This document shows, piece by piece, positions 7,028 through 11,915 of a stretch of 11,915 bases of DNA. A program made the translations under genes and the position numbers. The notes beneath the pieces are model-generated. The model saw only the letters and a program-made list of their open reading frames with translations. It made no database searches and was not told the origin of the DNA. The DNA is from an uncultured Bacteroides sp. (GTDB lineage: Bacteria; Bacteroidota; Bacteroidia; Bacteroidales; UBA932). Position 1 is the first letter of the stretch, and each line of letters begins with the position of its first letter. The stretch is taken from the NCBI GenBank assembly GCA_900543205.1, contig UQQM01000044.1:1-11915 (forward strand), read 5' to 3'.

Positions 7028-7439
7028 CTTTGTTCTTGTCGAGATAAGCTTGAAGTATTATCGCCGCGCTGATTCTGTCGACGGAGGCCTTGTCGCGGCG
7101 CTCGCTTTTCTTCATGCCTCCGTCTATCATCGCCCTGTGGGCCAGCACCGAGGTGAAGCGTTCGTCCTCCAGCGTCACCGGCACTTCGGGGAATGCCTTC
7201 CTGAGCCGTTTCAGGAACGCCTCCACGTCCGGGGCGGCCTGGGCGGGAGCGCCGTTCAGGTTGAGCGGCCAGCCCACCACGAAGCGTTCTATGGTCTCCG
7301 AGAGGGCGTATTTTTGCAGATATTCTATTATCTTTGCGGAAGGAACAGTCTCGACGGGAGAAGCAAAAATCTTCAGAGGGTCGCTGACCGCAACCCCGAC
7401 TCTTGCCCTGCCGTAGTCAATGCCGACGATTCTGTTCAT
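7020..7439 (-). CDS. yqgF: YqgF/RuvX-family Holliday-junction resolvase-like nuclease
   Basis: 139 residues from the ATG at 7439; a TTG nine bases upstream is in frame but would lie in or before the promoter's expected start point, so I reject it. The RNase H-fold motifs of the family are complete: GIDYGRARVGVAVSD (7-20 region, Asp8), VVGWPLNLNG (54-63), DERFTS (92-97) and the C-terminal DRISAAIILQAYL (Asp121). In E. coli the homologue acts in 16S rRNA 5' processing and as a putative resolvase. It is first in the leftward operon and overlaps def by 8 bp. The promoter at 7446-7475 leaves only six bases between its -7 box and this ATG. Confidence 0.93.
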   Translation of the reverse strand: MNRIVGIDYGRARVGVAVSDPLKIFASPVETVPSAKIIEYLQKYALSETIERFVVGWPLNLNGAPAQAAPDVEAFLKRLRKAFPEVPVTLEDERFTSVLAHRAMIDGGMKKSERRDKASVDRISAAIILQAYLDKNKDG

Positions 7440-7445
7440 AGTCCG

Positions 7446-7475
7446 CAAAGTTAAGGAAAAATATGGTAAGACAAA
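7446..7475 (-). promoter_or_regulatory. Bacteroidetes-type promoter of the yqgF-def-mutase-M23 operon
   Basis: On the - strand TTTG (7475-7472), 18 nt, then TAACTTTG (7453-7446) match the Bacteroidetes -33 and -7 elements (TTTG, TAnnTTTG). The -7 box ends six bases before the yqgF ATG, so the mRNA is expected to start on or within a few bases of the start codon. The -33 box lies inside the first codons of the divergent M23-like gene. Confidence 0.75.
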
Positions 7476-8317
7476 ATAAGCCGGCCAAGCAGAAGACCTA
7501 CAGGCTCTCCCTGGTGGACAACAGCACCCACCGCAGCCTGAAGTCCATACGCTTCACCCGGACCCAGGCCGTAATAGCCGCCACAGCCTCGCCGGTCCTC
7601 TTCGTCTTACTGCTCTACTGCCTGATAGCCTTCACCCCGCTGCGCAAGAGCATACCGGGCTACCCGAACGAGCATTCGAAGAAGGTGGCCATAGAAAACG
7701 CGATAAAGATAGACTCTCTGGAGAACGCGATGCTGCGATGGAACCTCTACGCCACGAACCTCAGCCGCGTGCTCTCTGGAGAGGAAACGGTGGATTTCGA
7801 CAGCCTGATGCGCCAGACCGGCGGCGTCCGCTACCTGTCCGACAAGTCCGAGGACGAGCTGCGCAGGCAGGACTCCCTGCTCCGCGAGATGGTGATCGGA
7901 GAGGAGCGCTTCGGACTCAGCGCGGCCGGGCACCGCATCCTCCCGATCGAGGGCATGCACTTCTTCCTGCCCGTCAAGGGAGTGATGGCTGCCGGCTATG
8001 ACCGTGCGGACCACCCGGGGGTGGATATCGACGCCGAGGCCGGAGCCCTTGTCAGCGCCGTACTCGACGGCAGCGTGATATATTCCGGCAACAGCGAGAT
8101 GCTCGGGCAGGTCATAATACTCCAGCATGACGACAACGTGGTCAGCATATACGCCAACAACTCCGAATCCCTTGCGGCTGCGGGCGAAACCGTGGAGGCG
8201 GGAACCCCGATAGCCGTAGTCGGCAGCAGACCGGGAGAGCCGGGGCGCCACTACCTGCATTTCGAACTCTGGCACGGAGGGCAGCCGCTCGACCCGTCCG
8301 ATTACATAAATTTCTGA
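7463..8317 (+). CDS. Membrane-anchored M23-like protein with degraded active site
   Basis: 284 residues. A short basic N-terminus, one membrane span at about 35-57, a stretch rich in charge (about 70-150) that may be helical, then a LytM/M23 fold at about 165-284. HPGVD (H184, D188) is kept, but the usual YGH motif reads YAN (230-232) and the usual HLHFE reads YLHFE (Y264, H266). Loss of two histidines suggests no peptidase activity, as in the E. coli activators EnvC and NlpD. It is probably a periplasm-facing scaffold or regulator of peptidoglycan hydrolysis (inference). Similar proteins with an AFTPLR..IPGYP segment after the membrane span are familiar to me from Bacteroidales. The ATG is 23 bp from the divergent yqgF start, and its own promoter must lie within or near yqgF. 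dxr starts 1 bp after its stop. Confidence 0.85.
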   Translation: MVRQNKPAKQKTYRLSLVDNSTHRSLKSIRFTRTQAVIAATASPVLFVLLLYCLIAFTPLRKSIPGYPNEHSKKVAIENAIKIDSLENAMLRWNLYATNLSRVLSGEETVDFDSLMRQTGGVRYLSDKSEDELRRQDSLLREMVIGEERFGLSAAGHRILPIEGMHFFLPVKGVMAAGYDRADHPGVDIDAEAGALVSAVLDGSVIYSGNSEMLGQVIILQHDDNVVSIYANNSESLAAAGETVEAGTPIAVVGSRPGEPGRHYLHFELWHGGQPLDPSDYINF

Positions 8318-8318
8318 A

Positions 8319-9473
8319 GTGAAGAAACGTAGAATTGCAATACTGGGATCCACCGGGTCAATCGGCACCCAGACCCTCGATGTGATACGCAGGCATCCCG
8401 AGATGTTCGAGGTGGAGCTTCTCTCCGCCAGGCGCAGCGCGGACCTGCTGGCAAGCCAGGCCATCGAGTTCAACGCGGCCAACGTGGTGATATGCGACGA
8501 ATCGCGCTACGCCGACCTCGCCGAGACCCTCCAGCCCAGGGGCGTCAAGGTATGGTCCGGCATCGACAGCCTCTGCGAACTCGTCCGGCAGCCCCAGGTG
8601 GACATGGTGGTCGGCGCGATGGTGGGATTCAGCGGACTGCGGCCCACGCTCGCGGCGCTCGAAGCCGGCAAGATAGTCGCGCTCGCAAACAAGGAGACCC
8701 TCGTGGCCGCCGGAGGCATAGTCACGCGCACGATGCGGGAGCACGGAGCCGCAATCCTTCCCGTGGACTCCGAGCACTCGGCGATCTTCCAGTGTCTGCT
8801 CGCCGCGAACGGCAACGAGGTCGAGAAAATACACCTCACGGCATCCGGCGGGCCTTTCCGCGAATGGGACAGGAACAGCATAGCCACCGCCAAGGCGGCG
8901 CAGGCACTCAAGCACCCCAACTGGAACATGGGGGCCAAGGTCACCATAGATTCCGCCACGATGATGAACAAGGGCTTCGAGGTCATGGAGGCGCGCTGGC
9001 TTTTCGACATCCCCGCAGAGCGCATAAACGTGGTGGTGCACCCCGAATCGCTCGTACACTCGATGGTGGAGTTCACCGACGGCGCCGTGATAGCCCAGCT
9101 CGGGTATCCCGACATGAGGGAGCCTATAGCCTTCGCCCTGGGCTTCCCGGAACGGCTCACGACCGGAGGCAGGAAGCTCGACTTCGCCACCGTGGGCAGC
9201 CTGAGCTTCGAGGCTCCGGACCTCAGGCGCTTCCCCTGCCTCGAGCTCGCGTACGAGGCCCTCAGGCGCGGAGGCAACGCCCCGTGCGCACTGAACGCGG
9301 CGAACGAGATTGCGGTGGCAGCCTACCTCAAGGACCTCATCTCTTTCTACGACATAGCCAAGATAAACGAAAGGTGCCTCGCAGGTCTGAATTTTGTAGC
9401 GGAACCGACCCTCGACGACATATTCGAGACTAACAGGGAAATCGCAGCAATCGCCGATGGTTATATTGATTAA
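8319..9473 (+). CDS. dxr: 1-deoxy-D-xylulose 5-phosphate reductoisomerase
   Basis: 384 residues, normal for the family. It shows the NADPH loop GSTGSIG (10-16), ANKETLV (123-129), metal ligands D150 and E152 in PVDSEHSAIFQ, E221 in NKGFEVMEA, the phosphate loop ASGGPF (175-180), the flexible-loop HPNWNMG (199-205) and HPESLVHSMVE (241-251). It converts DXP to 2-C-methyl-erythritol 4-phosphate in the cytoplasm, the committed step of the MEP route to isoprenoids, and is the target of fosmidomycin. The start is GTG at 8319, one base after the preceding TGA, with no ATG available before the nucleotide-binding motif, so translation is probably coupled. Its end overlaps rseP by 17 bp. Confidence 0.97.
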   Translation: MKKRRIAILGSTGSIGTQTLDVIRRHPEMFEVELLSARRSADLLASQAIEFNAANVVICDESRYADLAETLQPRGVKVWSGIDSLCELVRQPQVDMVVGAMVGFSGLRPTLAALEAGKIVALANKETLVAAGGIVTRTMREHGAAILPVDSEHSAIFQCLLAANGNEVEKIHLTASGGPFREWDRNSIATAKAAQALKHPNWNMGAKVTIDSATMMNKGFEVMEARWLFDIPAERINVVVHPESLVHSMVEFTDGAVIAQLGYPDMREPIAFALGFPERLTTGGRKLDFATVGSLSFEAPDLRRFPCLELAYEALRRGGNAPCALNAANEIAVAAYLKDLISFYDIAKINERCLAGLNFVAEPTLDDIFETNREIAAIADGYID

Positions 9474-10755
9474 GACGCTTCAGGTCATCCTCGCCCTGTC
9501 CCTGCTCATTATCGTACATGAGTTCGGACATTACATCTGGGCCCGCATCTTCGGGATACGGGTGGACAAATTCTATCTGTTCTTCGATGTTGGAGGCAAG
9601 GCCATCGCCCGCTGGAAATGGGGAGAGACCGAATTCGGAATAGGCTGGCTGCCGTTCGGAGGATATTGCAAGATAGCCGGGATGGTGGACGAATCCCTGG
9701 ACACCGAGCAGCTGAAGTCAGAGCCGAAGGAATGGGAGTTCCGCACCAAGCCGGCATGGAAGAGGCTCTTCGTGATGGCCGGAGGAGTGGTGAACAACTT
9801 CATCTTCGCGATACTCGCATACATAGCCATAATGGCCATCTGGGGGCAAGCCTACATCGACAACAAGGACAGCAGCATCTACGTCAACGACCTGGCATAC
9901 GAGATGGGCTTCAGGAACGGCGACAGGATACTCAGCTTCGATGACTACGAACCCGAGAACTTCGGCATGCTGCAGGCCGACCTCGCACGCAGGGACGTCC
10001 ATAGCGCGAAAGTGCTCCGGGGCGGGGATACGCTTGAAATCTACATCGACCAGGCCATGACGGAGCAGGTGCTGAACTCGCCGCTGATGTTCGACCTAGC
10101 CGTGCCCTTCGTCATCGACTCCGTGGCCGCCGGAAGCCCCAACGCATCCGCAGGGCTCAGGCACGGCGACAGGATAGTCGCGCTCGACGGCCGCGAGGTC
10201 AGCTTCGTGCAGGATTCGAGGCCCATACTCGCCGGGCTGTGCAACAGCGAAGTCACCGCCTCCGTCGTCAGGGCCGGCGACACCCTGGAGGTTCCGGTCA
10301 AGGTGGACAGCGCCGGAAGGATAGGCGTCTACATGCAGATGCCCGGAGTGAAGGTGGAGCGCTACGACATCCTGAGCGCGGTGCCCGCCGGGCTCAAATA
10401 TACCGGAGAGACCATAGGAGGCTATCTCCGCGACCTGAAACTGCTGGTCCAGCCCTCCACGGGCGCCTACAAGTCGGTCGGCAGCTTCATAGCCATCGGG
10501 CAGGTCTTCCCGGCGACCTGGGACTGGTACCGCTTCCTCAACATCCTCGCCCTGCTCTCGATAATGCTCGGAGTAATCAACCTGGTGCCCATCCCAGGGC
10601 TGGACGGAGGCCACATACTCTTCACTCTCTATGAAATGATTTCAGGCCGCAAGCCCAGCGAGAGGTTCCTGGTCGCAGCGCAGATGCTCGGCATGATACT
10701 TATCTTCGGCCTGATGATTCTCGCCATAGGCAACGACATAGGAAGGGTGATTTGA
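9457..10755 (+). CDS. rseP: RIP metalloprotease RseP (site-2 protease family)
   Basis: 432 residues. The zinc motif HEFGH (21-25) lies in the first membrane span, MAGGVVNNF (107-115) is the membrane-reentrant beta/GxxxN region, and NLVPIPGLDGGH (375-386) carries the third ligand Asp383. Further membrane spans are near 112-130, 358-380 and 405-425. Two PDZ domains fall between, at roughly 138-200 (weakly conserved) and 212-283 (GLRHGDRIVALDG clear). The family cleaves membrane-embedded substrates such as anti-sigma factors and leftover signal peptides in the inner membrane. The start ATG overlaps the end of dxr by 17 bp, a linkage seen in many bacteria. The DUF4837 lipoprotein follows after 23 bp. 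Confidence 0.96.
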   Translation: MVILIKTLQVILALSLLIIVHEFGHYIWARIFGIRVDKFYLFFDVGGKAIARWKWGETEFGIGWLPFGGYCKIAGMVDESLDTEQLKSEPKEWEFRTKPAWKRLFVMAGGVVNNFIFAILAYIAIMAIWGQAYIDNKDSSIYVNDLAYEMGFRNGDRILSFDDYEPENFGMLQADLARRDVHSAKVLRGGDTLEIYIDQAMTEQVLNSPLMFDLAVPFVIDSVAAGSPNASAGLRHGDRIVALDGREVSFVQDSRPILAGLCNSEVTASVVRAGDTLEVPVKVDSAGRIGVYMQMPGVKVERYDILSAVPAGLKYTGETIGGYLRDLKLLVQPSTGAYKSVGSFIAIGQVFPATWDWYRFLNILALLSIMLGVINLVPIPGLDGGHILFTLYEMISGRKPSERFLVAAQMLGMILIFGLMILAIGNDIGRVI

Positions 10756-10778
10756 CGAAAACGAATAAAACGACAGAT

Positions 10779-11792
10779 ATGAAAAAGATTCTTAGTTCCG
10801 GACTGCTGGTGCTGCTGGCTTCGGTGATTTTCGCTTCGGGCTGCAAGGGCACCAAGGCCCTGCTGCCCAACGTCAGCGGCAAGGCCTGCGAAATCATGGT
10901 GGTAATCGACAAGGACTACTGGGAGGGCCCCCTCGGCGACGAGGTGAGGCTGGTGCTCGCGGACGAAGTCCCCTATCTTCCCCAAAAAGAGCCGCTCTTC
11001 AACCTGAGCAATGTCCCCCTTTCGGGCTTCTCCGACCTGTTCAGGGTGCACCGCAACATCATGCTGCTCCAGGTGGATCCCCAGATTGACAGCGTCGGCA
11101 TATTCTTCCACAAGGATGTATGGGCGTCGCCCCAGAGCGTGGTCCAGGTAAGCTCCTACACTTCCGATGAGGCGATAGAGCTCATCAAGGACAATGCGCC
11201 GCTGATAGTCTCCTACTTCGAGCAGGCCGAGCGCGACAGGGTCATAGGCAACGCGCTTCTCTATGAAGACCACAGCATAGCGGACACCGTCTCCGCCATT
11301 TTCGGCGGGTCCCTCCACTTCCCCCAGGGCTACAAGCTGCGCATGGCCACCGACGATTTCGCATGGATAGCCTACGACAGGGAATATGTCTACCAGGACA
11401 TACTGATCTACAAGTACACCATCACCGAAAAGGACCCCTTCTCTGCGGAGAACATCATCGCCCGCCGCAACGAAGCCATGAAGGAGAACGTCCCCGGCAT
11501 GTTCGAGAACTCCTACATGACCACCAGCCCGGTACTCCAGCCCCTCGTGGAGCATGTCAGGTACAGGAACCTTGACTTCATGCAGACCAGGGGACTCTGG
11601 GAGGTGGAGAACGACTACATGGGCGGTCCGTTCGTGGCGCACTCCTTCTACAGCCAGGACGGCAAGGACATGATAGTGACGGAAGCCTTCGTCTATGCCC
11701 CCAGATACGACAAGCGCCTCTACATGCTTCAGGCGGAGGCCCTGCTCTACTCATGGGAATGGGCCCAAAAAGACGAAAAGGAGCAAAATTAA
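10779..11792 (+). CDS. DUF4837-family lipoprotein
   Basis: 337 residues from the ATG at 10779; a TTG at 10752 is in frame but overlaps the rseP stop, and MKKILSS is the natural start of the signal peptide. The lipobox is ASGC (Cys22), and the residues after it (KGTK) are basic rather than acidic, so the acidic surface-export signal of Bacteroidetes lipoproteins is absent and a periplasmic location is likely. Segments such as LPNVSGKACEIMVVIDKDYWEG, LPQKEPLFNLSNVP and DVWASPQSVVQ are typical of DUF4837, a Bacteroidetes family of unknown function. A role in the envelope is suggested by its place after rseP and by its anchor only. It is probably the last gene of the rightward operon; no terminator hairpin is visible before the promoter that starts right after its TAA. 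Confidence 0.88.
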   Translation: MKKILSSGLLVLLASVIFASGCKGTKALLPNVSGKACEIMVVIDKDYWEGPLGDEVRLVLADEVPYLPQKEPLFNLSNVPLSGFSDLFRVHRNIMLLQVDPQIDSVGIFFHKDVWASPQSVVQVSSYTSDEAIELIKDNAPLIVSYFEQAERDRVIGNALLYEDHSIADTVSAIFGGSLHFPQGYKLRMATDDFAWIAYDREYVYQDILIYKYTITEKDPFSAENIIARRNEAMKENVPGMFENSYMTTSPVLQPLVEHVRYRNLDFMQTRGLWEVENDYMGGPFVAHSFYSQDGKDMIVTEAFVYAPRYDKRLYMLQAEALLYSWEWAQKDEKEQN

Positions 11793-11823
11793 TTTGCCAT
11801 ATCCAAAAATCTTCCTATATTTG
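11793..11823 (+). promoter_or_regulatory. Bacteroidetes-type promoter of the tRNA-Glu gene
   Basis: TTTG (11793-11796), 19 nt, TATATTTG (11816-11823) is a full match to the TTTG / TAnnTTTG consensus. The -33 box begins on the base after the DUF4837 stop codon. Transcription would start near 11828 and give a leader of about 35 nt, in which CCCTG (11828-11832) can pair with CAGGG (11849-11853) just before the tRNA. Confidence 0.85.
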
Positions 11824-11861
11824 CACTCCCTGCTCGGGTAGATTCCGTCAGGGATGAGTTT

Positions 11862-11915
11862 GGTGGGTTCGTATAACGGCTAGTACTCAAGATTTTCATT
11901 CTTGCAATAGGAGTT
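11862..11915 (+). tRNA. tRNA-Glu (anticodon UUC), 3' part outside window
   Basis: 54 bases of a tRNA starting GGTGGGT (5' acceptor strand). The D arm is GTA with TAC around an AACGGCTAG loop, and the anticodon stem CAAGA with TCTTG holds the loop TTTTCAT, giving anticodon TTC, which reads Glu codons. A 5-nt variable region and the start of the T arm (GGAGT) follow before the window ends. The order of elements and the anticodon arm match other Bacteroidetes tRNA-Glu genes; the 3' acceptor strand, which should close with GGTGGGT, is not visible. Confidence 0.93.

Noticed and set aside
7309..7336. Two + strand TAnnTTTG matches (7309-7316 and 7329-7336) as promoters for the M23-like gene
   Set aside because: Neither has a TTTG box at the right distance upstream and both are more than 120 bp from the start codon inside yqgF. 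One may be used, but the sequence alone does not support a call.
10629..11642. Long - strand open frame antisense to the DUF4837 gene
   Set aside because: It is a shadow frame of a well-supported lipoprotein gene in GC-rich DNA; its translation is rich in Val/Gly/His without any domain.
1..11915. CRISPR array, insertion sequence, prophage or toxin-antitoxin module
   Set aside because: No regularly spaced direct repeats, no transposase or integrase motifs, no phage genes and no small paired toxin-antitoxin frames were seen.

Overview
The window looks like chromosomal DNA from a moderately GC-rich member of the Bacteroidetes, probably Bacteroidales. The evidence is a TonB-dependent receptor, a run of lipoproteins, a DUF4837-type lipoprotein beside rseP and dxr, promoters of the Bacteroidetes type (TTTG, 18-19 nt, TAnnTTTG), and start codons that mostly lack a Shine-Dalgarno sequence. 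The genus cannot be fixed from the sequence.

Left part (1-3519, + strand): three genes that read as one transcription unit. They are the C-terminal part of a TonB-dependent outer-membrane receptor, a right-handed beta-helix lipoprotein, and a lipoprotein phosphatase of the purple/tartrate-resistant acid phosphatase type. A rho-independent terminator closes the unit. No SusD follows the receptor. This is the most accessory-looking part of the window and may be a surface nutrient (phosphate or phospho-ester) scavenging locus.

Middle (3520-3987): a gene-free gap between convergent operons. It holds several inverted repeats that could fold into a multi-branched RNA, and on the - strand a stem followed by seven T. 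It may be the structured 3' end of the leftward operon.

Leftward operon (7439 down to 3988, - strand): yqgF/ruvX (Holliday-junction resolvase family), def (peptide deformylase), an alpha-D-phosphohexomutase, and an M23-LysM cell-wall endopeptidase. The promoter I can place directly in front of yqgF would give a leaderless or near-leaderless mRNA.

Rightward operon (7463-11792, + strand), divergent from the first with only 23 bp between start codons: a membrane-anchored M23-like protein with a degraded active site, dxr (MEP isoprenoid pathway), rseP (site-2 protease), and a DUF4837 lipoprotein. The first three are packed with 1-bp gaps or overlaps. A consensus promoter begins on the base after the last stop codon and drives a tRNA-Glu(UUC) that is cut by the window end.

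The two right-hand operons are ordinary housekeeping genes for envelope, translation and isoprenoid functions. I found no CRISPR array, insertion sequence, phage gene, toxin-antitoxin pair or obviously new multi-gene system. The best leads are the phosphatase locus with its Tyr-to-His metal-site change, the structured convergent gap, and the leaderless divergent promoter.
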